DNA from: Anthopleura xanthogrammica | Lineage: Eukaryota; Cnidaria; Anthozoa; Actiniaria; Actiniidae | Assembly: GCA_964019055.1 (NCBI GenBank) | Contig: OZ025215.1 | Coordinates: forward strand, 2,629,001 to 2,693,000 | Reading direction: 5' to 3' | DNA length: 64,000 bases | Shown here: positions 1 through 12,522 of the stretch, in pieces | Numbering within the stretch: position 1 is the first letter of the stretch | Layout: each line of letters starts with the position of its first letter | Position numbers and translations under genes: made by a program | The notes under the pieces: model-generated | Databases searched by the model: none | Told to the model about the DNA's origin: nothing | What the model saw: the letters and a program-made list of their open reading frames with translations, nothing else

Positions 1-3000
1 ATTGTCAGAGAAAACCGGGCAGCAGTTGAAAGATCGGGGTCGGCCGATTTCCACCAAATTTTCAGCAATGAAAGACCATCCGATTAGATGATGAACTGTG
101 GTGTTGAAAGTTTCATTGAACTTTTTCCTTTGGAGATAGTCCACCCCCTCGGTTTTCGATCGTGATCGGCCTTTGAGACACAAAAATTTAAGGCCTAACT
201 TCATCCCTTCAAAACCCAATATCGCTTTGTCTCTTCGAGTTTTAACATATTATTTGGAACATTTATTCTATGAACGAAAAGTCTTGAGGTTTTGAGTCAA
301 ATGAGATGAGTTTTGAAATGTTGACCCGGACTTGAAGTTTGCATACGAAGCCTTCTGGGAATGAAGTCGTGCGTCGTGGGTCCCAAGTCGTGGGTAGTGG
401 GTACGAAGTCGTGGGTCCCAAAAATAGTTCAAAATTACATAGAAAAAAACATGTAGAAACTCAAACATAAAAAATATTATACTTGTTTTGTTTCCGCGTT
501 TAATCCGTAACTACTTGAAATCCGATGCCTTATTATGCTTGATTATTTAATACTGTGCGGGGAAATACGTGATCCGGCAGAATGTTCGTGGCAATAACTC
601 CATTATCTGTGCCTGAATGAACCATGTAGTCATTTCTCTGAAGCTCATCGAAAACGGGAGATATTTACGAAAAACTGTTTCCGCGATCTTTGTTTAACGT
701 TGTTATAGTAACGCCGATCGAGCTAAAATTGACATCAAACTTAGTGTTTAGGTTTAGTTCTGCTTTATATCCTGTCATCGTCTGACGACAAACAGATCAC
801 CCGTCATTGCCAGAAATATGGGACATGAGCCTGCTCATCCATGCGCAATGATGCGTTTCAGCTTACAAAATAGCCGCCGAGTCTTATAGGAAATGTATGG
901 GGAGTATAGAGCTTTCTCTATTTACGGCGAATAGGGTTTTATTTCCTCTGAGCTCCACATCGCGACAAACAACCCACCCTACAAGCTACTAAATAAATGG
1001 TTCCCGGACTGCTTGCCTTCGAAAGGCTTCGAAAGCTCTAGATTCCATACATCGTCTATAAATCTGGCCACACTTGACCCCAAAATCGTCTTATTTGAGC
1101 TCGAAAAAATTTAAAAGTAAAAGAGCTCCACCTCGATATCACCAAACGAGTGTTTAATCAATCCAAAACCGCTCAAACTAGACAGCATGCCTTCAGAATG
1201 TAGGTTCCCAAGAAGCTTGAAGTTAGGTTAAATTTTAAGCGATTCGACGCGTTGTTAGCTCGTAGTTTTCAGTTAAAAATGACAAGAAACCACAGAGAAC
1301 TGCTCCAAACAGTTTCAAAACCCCCTAAATATCACCATTTTGTTTTTACAAGCTCCTATTGACTGCTGAGATACAATAAGGAAGCTTAAAGTAACGATTT
1401 ACGTTTGAAACTTGTTTCTTGTCCTTCATGGGCTTCCTGTGGTGAGGCTTATCAACAGAAAAATAATAGTTGTTCTTTTGATTGTCAAGTAACTATTTTT
1501 TTGGCAAGAATTGTTTTACTAACATCATAGTTGAATATAAATATGTGCTTGAAAACCATGTAGTTATATTTTTCCTCTAGAAAACCACTTCATTTTCATT
1601 CGTGCGTAACACCGCTGACAATGTCCAATATTTCTGGCAATGGTAGCATTGTTTAGTTAATTTCAGTGCATTAAAGCACAGTCAACTCTCGTTCATTATA
1701 TTACGCTAATAATCAATATCAATAATATATTGTCGGCAATAGTACTGTATATTTTTATAAATAGATCATTAGAAATAGAAATAGTTCAGTTTAATACGAC
1801 ATTTTGGCAGGTAAAGCGTTTGACAAGTTCGTACTAAAATGACAAGTTTGACTTCCGCTCTTTAAATCAAATCCTTGAACTGATCGTCTACAGCCCAGAA
1901 ATGAATGCACATAAATACTTTCGTAAATACTGTTTCATATTCGATATTTTTATGTTCCTTTTGTTTGCCCATCCCATTAAACTGTAACGCGCAACTTTTC
2001 GGTTAGAGCAGACCTGCAAGTGAGGATAGGGTGTGTCGGTGAGCTCTGCCAAATGTCAATGTCGAGTTCGCCCGTGTAAAAGGTCTACAAGCTATAGATC
2101 AAATATCTTCTCTTTTCTTTGCGTTGAATTGAGCGTGCTTGGTAGTCTTCTTCTAGCCTTGGTAACCTTCAACACACAACTACTCTCTTCTATTAAAAGG
2201 AAGAAGCGGTAATCGGTAATAAGGTAAGTGTACTTAATTCAACTTTTATTATATCATCTGAACATTATAAGTAACATTAATGAAAGGCCCATTGACCAAG
2301 AGTTTTATCAATGATTCCCGAGCACTAAGTCTGCTAAATACTTTTAAAATAATTTCATAAAAAGCACAATTGCTGATAAAAAAAAAAATAAAAAAATAAA
2401 AATAAAAAGTAAATGAATATGGATAAACGTAACATTTTACTTCAAAGTTTCGTATATCTTTTAATAAACAAAATGTATATAATTTAGGTTTTATAGGCGT
2501 CCCGACTCGGTGTTCCCGCACAGTATTAAATAATCAAGCATAATAAGGCATCGGATTTCAAGTAGTTAAAAATAGTTACGAATTAAGGTTACTGGAGACC
2601 TTCAGGGGTATGCTTCGTTTAAAACTCTCTCTACGCAACACTTTGAACAAAACCCTACGAAACTATATATCGTTTGAAAGGTCATATGTTACAGATTACG
2701 AAAAATATAGTTTTTGAACACAATTTTTCAATCTAAAACGATGCCGGAGCCTTAAACGCGAATCGGGTACGTTCCGTTGATGTGAATTAATGGACATGGC
2801 GTTAGCGCGAATTGATCTAAAAAAATCACTGTGTGAATTAGTGAAAGATAAACTACAAAAGGGTGTGAGCGTTTTTTTATTTTTTGCTTATTTAAAAAGT
2901 TATTGAATCTCAAAGTTGGAGTTTCCAAAAATGTCCATGACGGTTGACGTTTTATCGCATAAAAGTAGAAATAATTAAAATATCAAAAATCGCTCACACC

Positions 3001-3460
3001 CTTTTTTTTATCAATACTTCCTCATGCTTCTTACCAAATTTCATTGAAATTGAACAAAACCACATACCCTATTAATTCATTTAAAGAGAGGGAATTGTAG
3101 TAAAAACGATCATAGAGATTTTAAGCTTTAAAGATTTGGGAGAGTTTCACACCTCGTTAAGACGTCTGTCAACATAGTGATACCGCCAGCCAACCAAAAA
3201 CAAGGAACAACGGGACCAACGGAGTGTTGACAAACACTTCGAACTACGCGGGAAATCATCTAAAAATCGAACACTTCGTTTCTCCGGTAAACTTTTAATA
3301 AAGACACAAAAAGAATGTAGAATCCCCAAAGGTATCGAAAGTATAGTGTATTCAAGACGAAAAAGAAATCAGAAAGCGCCAGAGTTTCGAAGCGTGGTAG
3401 GACACGAATTTCATCACGCAGGAAAATCCAAAGAGTAACCGACTCAAGTATAATAGGATT

Positions 3461-4684
3461 TATAGTACACTCGACAAAATTACTCGATTCTGATTGGTCT
3501 AGAGGAGTACAATTAGAGCGTTAATTGGTACTCCGCGGGAGTACCAATTAGGTCGCTATGGAAACACGGCCAAAAGCGGCAAATTTCCCCAGTGAAATGA
3601 GTGAAATTCCCAAAAAAATAAGTGTTTTATAGATTAAAATGCAAAAATTTCAGAAAACTGTTCAATACACACATAGGAAGGCCTCAAATTATGATAACTA
3701 GACAAATTCAAGACCTAATAAATCATGTTTTGTAGTAGAAAGTCGTTTTTTCTTTCTAGTTTTCGCCAAACAATTTGAGTTGGAGTTTTGAATATTCTCG
3801 TTTTACTACCTGTTGTCTTCTGTGGTCTTCTCGAAAAATATATTCAACACCACATCTACAATAATTGTACAATATGTAGAAAACAGCTAACAATAGTTTT
3901 AAAGCAAATTTCTTTCCGTTTAGCGAAAAAAATACAGCGAGTAGAGGCTCGTTTTTTGTTTTGAAAATAGTTAAGATCAAATCTTACCGGCAAACTGTCG
4001 AGTAGTTGTAGAGAGACGAATTCAGCTATTTATCACGAGTTAATTGATCCTGTAAGTTGTCAATCCAGTCTTGAAATAATAAAATCTTCAGATAATTCAC
4101 CATTCAAAAAAAATAGCAGCGAAATTCTTCAAGCTACAGGAGGGAATAATATCCAAAGCACATGGTCTGATCACTGGCGACTCGTTCACGGCAAGCTGTA
4201 CTTCAAAACTTTTAACTTGAACGACATATTTGTCGCTTTTATCCCTTTTGATGTTGTCCAGCTAACTTGTTTTAAAAGAAAGTATTTTTGAAATTGTGTT
4301 TTTGCAGTTATTAGCAAATGCTAAGAGGAAAAAAACTTAAATTAGCGAACTGTAAACTCTCAACTTTCACTTAGTTTTCACACAGTACGTTTTCAAAGAA
4401 AAGTCGCTTCTTGATTCGCTGTTTAGCTGTCAGTACTGTCATTCAATAGTTGTAAACATGCATTAAAATGGCTTTTTACTTCAGATGTAAAATTATTTTC
4501 TAGTATTTGTAGTTCAAATCATACATAAAATACTAATCTAAAAAGGTTTTACAGCAACGTTAACACTTTCTATGCTGTTCTTGGCTTAGCGTTCTTGGAG
4601 AAGGGTCGGTTATAGCAAAGGCAATGAAGATCAATGAATCCCTTCGCTTCGCATGTTTTATAAAATTTTGTCGAGTGAACTATA
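3461..4684. mobile_element. 1.2-kb inverted-repeat element inside the TTAA transposon
   Basis: The left end TATAGTACACTCGACAAAAT at 3461 is matched by the reverse complement at 4664-4684 with one mismatch. Nothing coding is seen between the ends. The sequence is AT-rich. Confidence 0.5.
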
Positions 4685-4690
4685 AATAAA

Positions 4691-4851
4691 AAATCGCACG
4701 ACCTTCTCGTACAATTTGGAATTAATAGGCACTCGTAATGTTTTGAAAGTTCTTTAATTGCACTCGCCTAAAGGCTCGTGCAATTACAAGAACTTTCAAA
4801 ACATTACTCGTACCTATTAATTTCCAAATTGTACTCGAGGTCGTGCGATTT
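4691..4851. repeat. Long foldback, ~75-bp arms
   Basis: Left arm from AAATCGCACGACC (4691) and right arm ending GGTCGTGCGATTT (4851) pair almost completely, with a loop of a few bases near 4769. It behaves like a miniature inverted-repeat transposon. A transcript of either strand would form a strong hairpin. Confidence 0.65.
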
Positions 4852-5582
4852 CCTATACTAACGAGGGTCACGACGCCTTCGGTTTAGATTTATTTTCCCT
4901 TCAAATCATGTTTTTTTTTTAAATTGTTCAAAAAGAAAGATTAATGTAGAAACTTTTAATTAGTGAAATAAAATTTTTTTAGAAACATTTTACCCGCGAA
5001 GGTCTCCAGTAACCTTAAACGCGGAAACAAAACAAGTATAATATTTTTTATGTTTGAGTTTCTACATGTTTTTTTCTATGTAATTTTGAACTATTTTTGG
5101 GACCCACGACTTCGTACCCACTACCCACGACTTGGGACCCACGACGCACGACTTCATTCCCACGACTCACGACACACGACCATTAGGCAAACTCGTTTAT
5201 TCGACCACTACCAGTATCCGGCCATAACTCAAGTCTCTAGACTTTATAAAACACAATTGAGAAGTGGAAAATGCGGAGATAATGCGGAAAAGAAGCAAAA
5301 GGGCATCAATTATTGCACAAAGATCATCTTCGATTCGCTTTTCCCTTAATATCAATTTAAGAATGATTATTTTTTACCGACTTGTTATACAGTTTGTTTA
5401 TTCGACCACTACCAGTATCCGGCCATAAAAACATAAAAATGTTCTGTCGCTTTTTCATCGGAAAAATAAATTATTCGCGTATCCATACTGAAGTAAAAAA
5501 AAGCCATTTTTCGATTAGGACAGGACGTGATTCCAGAATTCCGGAGAAATCTTTAGGTTTTTCTCGAATTCCCTAGGAATTA

Positions 5583-5930
5583 GGGAGCATTCATTTCTTA
5601 GGAAGGGGGGGGGGGGGGGGGGGGCGGAGGAATTAGAGGAATCAAATAGAAAAACAATGCTAGCCCCCATGGTAAGGAATTGAATATTTCGATAACCCCC
5701 CCCCCCCCCCCCCCCACTTCCAAATATAAAAATTTTCTAGCCCCCCCCCCCCCCCTCCAGAAAAAGACTAAAAAAAAAAGAAAACACTGTATTTTTATTC
5801 ATGACCCCCCTGGTTCAACATTCAAAAGAAATGTGACCCCCCCTTTTTATGTAGTAATTTTTTAATGATCCCCCCCCCCTAATTCCTCCGGCCACCCCCC
5901 CCCCCCCCCTCCTAAAAAATGAATGCTCCC
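5583..5930. mobile_element. MITE with poly-G/poly-C tracts and TTA target duplication
   Basis: Inverted ends GGGAGCATTCATTT at 5583 and AAATGAATGCTCCC ending at 5930 are flanked by TTA on both sides (5580-5582 and 5931-5933). A 3-bp TTA/TAA duplication is the mark of PIF/Harbinger-type elements. Inside are a long G run (from about 5605) and several C runs (about 5697, 5740, 5868 and 5896). Confidence 0.65.
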
Positions 5931-7554
5931 TTAGTACCATGATCACGATTTCGAATTCCCGAAAAAAAAACATCGCTACACTGATAAAAGAGAAGATCCT
6001 TCAAAAAATAAACACAGCACTTTAAATCATAGTCTTATCTAAGAAAAACTCTACACCCTGTATTACGCCGGCACAGTTAGAAGTTAAACATTTGGGGCCA
6101 AAAAAATTAATACCGTATCCGATTTAAAAATTGCTAGATAGCGCCAAACTATCCAAGACTAATGACCCAATTCAAGACAATTTTTAACATCGTTGAAATC
6201 GTCTATTGCCTACCCTATCTAAGTACAAAATCCCCCCCCCCCCCCCCCCCACCTTAAAAAAAGGATACCTGTCCAGCGGGACATCCCCGTACAAGTAAAT
6301 TAAAAGGTGACTTGTATAGCGCTTTCTAAACATACGCGCGCAATGAAAATTGTCGGAATAAAGTGGTCTTTATACCAATTTTCATGCAAGGAGAAAAGAG
6401 GGACAATATATTAATTCAATGATTGATTTAAATAAGTCTGTAGTTTTGTATCCAGGTATAGGGGAGGGGCTGAAACAAATGTGTAACACGAAAAGGGGAA
6501 GAAAGAAGCATCGCATACCTAATTTTGCTTCTGTCACCTCCCCCCTCCAAACAACAACCGGTTCCTAAAGGGAGAAGACTTACTAGATGAAATTTCATGT
6601 CCTGGGTACATGCTAATAAACTAATAAAGGGACGACAGCAGAATTAATAGAGAAATACGAGACAATTTGCATTGTGCAACGGAACGAGCTGCTCAATTGT
6701 CTAGCCATTTATAGGGCTTATAGATCCGGGCTTATCAGGGATTAGCGGGGATTTTAAATTGAGCATTGAAAATGATGTGACCCTTACTAGCAATGGGAAA
6801 GAAATTTCCTGACCCTATCCTTGCGATTGTCCTAAAATACCATAAACCATACCATTAACACCTCAAATACAAAATTGAAATAAGTCCTGTTGTGTTCTTG
6901 TTAGAGACAGCATTATCTTTATATAATTCATGTTATTTTTTAGATATGATTTTTTTAGGTGATTTTGGGGGTGGAGGGTGGGTGGGTGACTAGCTTAACG
7001 GCCGCTGAAGCTGATGGGAGGGGGTAGGAGGGTGCAATTTTGATATGGAAACTGCCTCGGAAATGCGATTTCCAGTGTTCTGGGAGGCATCTGCATGAGC
7101 ATAAATTTATGTGACTCTCCCTTTTTCAGTGCGGTTTTTTTTTCTTCTTAAAAAGGTTCTTGAAAATTATGACCTATTTAATATTTATTGCAAGCAATGA
7201 CTGTTACCCAAATAATCATTGAGTCGAAATTATCATGGAAAAGTGGCAGCCCATTTGCAAACATTCTAAAATTTAGTTTAAGTTACCATATTCCGTTTTT
7301 CAAAAACGGAAAGTAAAGAAATAAAATAAAATATATATATATATAAAGAGAGAGAAAATGGCTAGAAAAAGAAGGTAAAGTGTATTTGTAGGAGAATAAC
7401 CATTTCAGCGTATTTCAGTTTTCACTCTCCCCAGCAATCCATGAAAGTTCCTCCAAGCTGGGTGAGAGGGGGATCATCTAGATATCTTTTTTGCTTGTTT
7501 GTTTGTTTGTTTGCTTGTTTACTTTTTTGTTTGTTCGTTTTTGTGTTTCAAATT
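5931..7554. other. Gene-free interior of the composite element
   Basis: No gene is recognised. Visible are a C run near 6231-6250, an (AT) run near 7330-7343, a purine-rich patch near 6960-7030, and a GTTT run near 7495-7515. Reading frames are short and broken. Confidence 0.5.
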
Positions 7555-7585
7555 GATACCTATGAAAAAGCGACAGAGCATTTTT

Positions 7586-7993
7586 ATGGCCGGATACTGG
7601 AAGTGGTCGAATAAACAAACTGTATATCAGTTCGGTAAAAAAATAATCATTCTTAAATTGACATTAAGCGAAAAAAGATTCGAAGATAATCTTTGTGCAT
7701 TAATTGATGCCCTTTTGCTTCTTTTCCGCATTATCTCTGCATTTTTCACTTCTCAATTGTGTTTTATAAAGTCTAGAGACTTGAGTTATGGCCGGATACT
7801 GGTAGTGGTCGAATAAACAAACTGTATAACAGTTCGGTAAAAAATAATCATTCTTAAATTGATATTAAGGGAAAAGCGAATCGAAGATGATCTTTGTGCA
7901 ATAATTGATGCCCTTTTGCTTCTTTTCCGCATTATCTCCGCATTTTCCACTTTTCAATTGTGTTTTATAAAGTCTAGAGACTTGAGTTTAAAT
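7586..7993. repeat. Tandem ~202-bp units, inverted copy at 5190-5430
   Basis: ATGGCCGGATACTGG begins a unit at 7586 and again at 7788. Both units continue through the same AT-rich text to a shared GTCTAGAGACTTGAGTT. The same text appears in reverse orientation at about 5190-5430. These are sub-terminal repeats of the composite element. The plus-strand frame crossing them is not a gene. Confidence 0.6.
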
Positions 7994-9008
7994 TTATGTA
8001 AATTAGCTTTAGATAAACTGCCTTCGTAATACTCGCAGAGTCGTATTATTTGGAATTTCTTTGTTAGACAATTTTAATTTTCACAAAATACGGTAGTTCT
8101 ATTTGAAATCTTCCTTGAAAACAAACTCTAAGCGTATTAAAGGCGAAGCCGGGGATCAGTATCGCAATCTTGAGTCGACCGGAAGTAAACACTCAAGGCA
8201 ATTATGCAAATTCAGAATGCAATATTTGCTAACTTTGAAAGCTGCTTGCGTTCGATGGATTTAATGACCCAAAAAGATTTTTGCAGTTTCTTGAAGCCCA
8301 GACATAGAGCTTTTAAAAAATGTCCTTCATTTAAAAAATAACTAAGATTTGTTGAATTCCGTGAATTCGAAAGTTGATGAATTGATGAATCGTGAATTGA
8401 GAAGGCTTCGTATGCAAACTTCAAGTCCGGGTCAACATTTCAAAACTCATCTCATTTGACTCAAAACCTCAAGACTTCTCGTTCATAGAATACATTTTCC
8501 AAATAATATGTTAAAACTCGAAGAGACAAAGCGATATTGGGTTTTGAAGGGATGAAGTTAGGCCTTACATTTTTGTGTCTCAAAGGCCGATCACGATCGA
8601 AAACCGAGGGGGTGGTCTAGCTCCAAAGGAAAAAGTTCAATGAAACTTTCAACACCACAGTTCATCATCTAATCAGATGGTCTTTCATTGCTGAAAATTT
8701 GGTGGAAATCGGCCGACCCCGATCCGTCACTTTGTCCGGTTTCTGCCAGGTTTTCTCTGACAATGACTCTTAAATAAACACGCACGTGCATTGCTTTCAC
8801 AACTTTATTAGGCTCATTTATATATTTTAAACCTAATGAGAATGAAAAGCAATATTCCTCTAATTTCCCAATAAACCAGCGAGATGGAAGCGAGGAAATC
8901 GAAGAGCAAATCGCATAGTGTTTGTGTCCAGAATTAGGACCAACTGTCCGAAATTAGGACCACCTACTTGGGCGATAAATTTGTAAACTGTAGTAAGTTA
9001 ATCGTGAC

Positions 9009-9519
9009 TTAAACCATAGTTAATGGAGTGGAATGGTTTGGAAACCTATTGTTCTAGGTTTTTGTTTGGCGAGCGATGTTGAAACGTACCATCACGTGAT
9101 ATTGACCGTGCACAATGAACCAAAGCAAGTATGGCTGAAAATACTAGTTTCTGTACTGTTTTCATGTACGATCATTTTGAAAGTGTAAAATTTTCATTCT
9201 AAGATTACAAAGAAGAGGATAAATAATTCCGCGCAGATACAGTTAAGTTACTAGATGATAGATAAGAAAGCGTTCAAAAAGGTGATTACCCTTTTCAGTA
9301 AACAATTAATTTTTATCATATAGAATTAATTAAGAAATATCTCCTATTTTAGAACATTTTTAAGGAAAAAACGTCTATGTTCTCTAATTTACGATGAACA
9401 AACGCTGCAACTTTTTCTTCTCTGTGCACGGTCAACGTCATATAACAATAGAAAAGGTTGAACAAAAACCTAGAACAATAGGTTTCCAAACCATTCCACT
9501 CCATTAACTATGCTTAAAC
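9009..9519. mobile_element. 511-bp element with ~65-bp terminal inverted repeats
   Basis: The left end reads from TTAAACCATAGTTAATGG, and the right end is its near-perfect reverse complement ending at 9519. Pairing runs past GGTTTGGAAACC into AGGTTTTTGTT. A weaker match (around 9097-9112 and 9421-9435, both containing GACCGTGCAC) extends the symmetry. No coding sequence. Confidence 0.65.
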
Positions 9520-9814
9520 AAATGAGCTTTAGGGACCGACTTCAAGATGTTCGACTCTATCTTCATGGTAACTATGAATTCTATTGTTGTATGCCTCGTT
9601 CTTCAAAGAGTTCCGACTACTGGCGGGGTATTCTGTAGTTGCTCCAAATATTGCATCGCTACAATGATTCTGGGCTTTGATATAACGGTTATTCCTAAAA
9701 CCGTCCCGAATTAGGGCAACACACTGTACCATGACTGGCCACACAATTAACTGGGAATCTGGTAAATGTCTTTCTTAATAGAAAGCAACGACTTCTACAG
9801 GAGAGTTGGTTTAC

Positions 9815-10140
9815 TAGAGTGGTTTTCATTGACCCGTGAAACAAAGTGTACTAATTAGACAGTTGTGATAAAAAGGTAAATTTTACACCGTAAAAAACAT
9901 AAGAAAGATCACTTACTGACGTTTCGGACGCTAGTCCTTCGTCGGAGTAAAAGAGAGAATAAGAGTGGAAGGTAGTGTATATATGGTAAAGATGGAAAAT
10001 AGACAACCAATGAGAGCAAGGTAGGCAAGGTACTAATTAGAGTATAATAGTCAGATAAACACAATAGAAAACAAAAGAATTAAAGTGAAGTAGTGCTAAA
10101 TATGCTAAAGTGTATTTCACAGATTATGAAAACCACTCTA
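9815..10140. mobile_element. MITE, family with TAGAGTGGTTTTCAT ends, long copy
   Basis: TAGAGTGGTTTTCAT at 9815 pairs with ATGAAAACCACTCTA ending at 10140. The inner part shares ACACAATAGAAAACAAAAGA with a second, shorter copy at 12523-12669. The long copy carries about 150 extra bases containing GACGTTTCGGACGCTAGTCC. Confidence 0.6.
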
Positions 10141-10329
10141 AGTTTGAGCAGAATCCACTCAACCGCTCAATCAAATTACTGACTCCATACAATAGGCTTG
10201 TAAACAAAAGCAAAAACGACGCCGAAGCAGCTAATTAGACGCATCAGCATCTGACGCACGAAGGGAACTCAATTGGAAAGAGCTTACTCAACGTAGACGC
10301 TATCACCGATGTTCGCATATTTTCAAATA

Positions 10330-11003
10330 TTTCAATTCCCAAAATTTTTCGGGATGGCATGCCCCCTACCGTTCGCCGGCCTTTGACGATCGTTAAGCCT
10401 GCTTTTCACTACGACGCAAGCACAAAGCAAGCACACGCGCAAATCAAGGATAAAAATAGTTTGATACTTGTGCTTGCGATTGTCCTTGCGCTTATGCTTG
10501 TGTCGTAGTGAAAACGGTATTCCTGCTTGTGTTTTGTGTTGCGACTGTCCTTGCGTCGCTAGTGAAAACCAGGCTTTACCCTTCTTCCCAATAAAATTCG
10601 GTCCCTGGTAATGCATAATTGCATTGAACATCAGAATATAATAAATTAGAATAGAATTCCAACTGCATGTTCAGTCATTTCAGGCATTTTATCCTGAAAT
10701 TGTTAAACAAATTTCATTTTACATGTTCATCTTTTTACATGTTCAATCAATTTAAACTTCAAATTTTGCCAAAAAGCCCATCTCTGATTGACCAATAACT
10801 AATTTTGCCCTATGATGATTAATAATATTAATTATTCCATATTGGTTTTAAAAAAGTATCGTGCAAGGTCATGCTGTTCAAAAAAAAATAACGTGCTGGG
10901 GGTGGGACAAGAAAAAAATATCATGCAACTAAAATTCCTGCAACCCCCCCCCCCCCCCCCCCCACCCAACCCCTCCCCCTGAAATATCTAATGGTCCTTC
11001 CCT
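10330..11003. repeat. Dispersed repeat, copy 1 (inverted relative to copy at 18229)
   Basis: Most of this stretch is the reverse complement of 18229-18720, including the stretches around GCAAGGTCATG, TAATATTA and CAGAATATAATAAATTAGAA, and the end ATCTAATGGTCCTTCCC. A C run (about 10946-10963) replaces the shorter C/G-rich stretch of the other copy. The far end is blurred by the 180-bp insertion. Confidence 0.5.
10396..10575. mobile_element. 180-bp MITE with TTA target duplication
   Basis: Ends AGCCTGCTTTTCACTA and its reverse complement (with one base change) bound 10396-10575. TTA flanks both sides (393-395 and 576-578 of the 10-kb block). The arms are rich in repeats of GCAAGCACAAG type. 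It sits inside the larger repeat copy at about 10330-11003, so it inserted later. The 3-bp site suggests a PIF/Harbinger-type origin. Confidence 0.65.
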
Positions 11004-12522
11004 AAGAGAGCGATCTTAGGGTCAAAATGTATGCGTTCGATTTAACAATATTTCTCATGCATTACTCTTCAGTTCTTAATATCAAAATGAAAGCCCGAAT
11101 AAACTTCTTTGTACCTCATGTTTATTTGTAGTAGTCTTGTTGAGTCAAACCATTTAAATAAAGCATCCGAAAATCGTGTCGGTAAAACTCGAATAAAGTC
11201 AGGATGTCCCATCGGTTTGAATTAGCTTGGAGTGCGTAGAAATTCTTTAACACAAGAATTAAATATTGGCCATGGCTAGCTTTTTCCTTTTGTAATGATA
11301 CTACAGATAATACTGCTTTAAATAGCTGAGTCAAAGCACGAGTAGTTAATCAAAGTTAGCGGATTTGCCGTGAGCAATGCAAATTCTTCAGCATTCCGGG
11401 TTGGATTAGAATTATCCTTGTTTACGAATAAATTAAAAATTCTGACTCGGCTCACTCTTTAATTACAACAGTCAACGAAATAGAGCATGCGTAGACATTA
11501 ATTTATGTCACGGGATAAGCTAGCTCCGCCCTCTCTTAATCACTTAGCAACGTAGTGACATTGATTGACAGTTGGCACATGCTAATTGATCGGACTGCTA
11601 GACAGGAACCCCGTAGCAGATGCCCGCTAAGACCTCTTGGGTAAAGTTCTGAAGACCCCTGGGTACTATTGCGCAACTTTGCCATTTTGTCGCGAAGGAA
11701 TCAGAAAGAAAAAAAAACGAAGGTATTTTATGACTGGTTTACCACAGGTAACTCAGTAATTAGCACTATTTTGTGCTATTTAGTAATTTGTATTTGTCAA
11801 CATCAAGAGTTCCGCGCTGCTGCTCAATGCGCATGCTCAGAGGATTAAAAAGTGGGATATTTCACGGATATATTGTTTGCACTCTATTACCTATACAAAT
11901 CAGTACTGGACCCTGATTGGTCAAGTCAGTCACACCACCAGTATTTTACATAACATTTGATCCCTGTAACCCTTCTTTTCGCGCAAGACTTGATCAAGCT
12001 AGTTTGCAAACTGCTGTGCAAGGTAGGCAGGGCTCAAAATATATCTTTGTTTTTCTCAAACTTCTACAGGTTAAGATAACATTTCTTGCGTTGTGATCAA
12101 AAGTTAAAAAACATAAGAGTTCTTTACCAGCATTGGTTGCTAGCTATCAGACCGAGGAAGTTGCGTAAGTACTTTGGCAAATGCAGTTAAAATTGCTCTT
12201 AAATTTAGTCAAAATCTTTGAAAACGATAGCTTACTATCTTACTTACTATCGATTGCTAGAAGGATCTATGGTTATAGAGAACTAAAAAGAAGAAGTGAG
12301 TCGGGCCATACCAATGCACAACACTTACGTATGTTGAAATTATGACTTGACTACAACTATTTCAACAACAATGAAATACAAATATATTTAATTTTGTTCA
12401 AATTCTAAAGATGTTAAAATTTCGTACAATCTTTGATGCAACTATTGCTCTGAAAGCGCACGAAGTCGAAAATAGTGATAGAGCAAAAAGGTCTATAATA
12501 AGATTCGGCAAATGTGGAATTA
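11004..12522. other. Gene-free stretch with one solo transposon end
   Basis: No gene is recognised. At 11808-11863 there is a partial copy of the end of the MITE found complete at 28341 and 63139 (shared GCGCATGCTCAG and GGATTAAAAAGTGGGATA), with no matching partner end. The rest is unremarkable AT-rich sequence. Confidence 0.5.

Larger units (their letters stand above)
2587..5014. mobile_element. 2.4-kb transposon flanked by TTAA target duplications
   Basis: The ends are GGTTACTGGAGACCTTC at 2587 and its reverse complement ending at 5014. TTAA lies immediately outside on both sides (2583-2586 and 5015-5018). The other arm of the host element shows the empty site with one TTAA (near 509-513 on the plus strand), so the insertion is precise. 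TTAA target sites with exact duplication are typical of piggyBac-type transposons. No transposase frame is present inside, so it is non-autonomous. A foldback at 2856-3012 built on GGGTGTGAGCG lies within it. Confidence 0.7.
357..5161. mobile_element. Second inverted-repeat element nested in the left arm
   Basis: Bases 357-560 are repeated in reverse complement at 5161-5015, continuing at 2586-2514 once a later insertion is removed. The arms start with GGGAATGAAGTCGTG and carry short internal copies of GTCGTGGG. The right arm of the outer unit lacks this sequence, so this is a separate element. The interior (561-2513) holds no convincing gene. It contains a smaller inverted pair near 804-825 and 1621-1643 sharing CATTGCCAGAAATAT. 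Confidence 0.6.
1..8764. mobile_element. Composite inverted-repeat element with ~360-bp terminal arms
   Basis: Bases 1-356 reappear as the reverse complement at 8400-8764, with only scattered differences and small indels. The outermost bases match: ATTGTCAGAGAAAAC at position 1 and GTTTTCTCTGACAAT ending at 8764. The two arms therefore bound an 8.76-kb unit. The left end coincides with the window edge, so it may extend further. The inside holds several further inverted-repeat elements, listed separately, and no reading frame resembling a transposase. It is read as a non-autonomous DNA transposon with long terminal inverted repeats that took later insertions. Superfamily is not assignable because the left flank, and so any target duplication, is not visible. 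Confidence 0.7.

Noticed and set aside
268..468. Small protein found in two places (268-468 minus and 5050-5349 plus)
   Set aside because: The two are the inverted arms of the same mobile element, so the shared residues reflect duplicated repeat DNA.
9920..9950. Retrotransposon remnant suggested by GACGTTTCGGACGCTAGTCC
   Set aside because: Only this short motif is present; no reverse transcriptase frame or long terminal repeat was found nearby.
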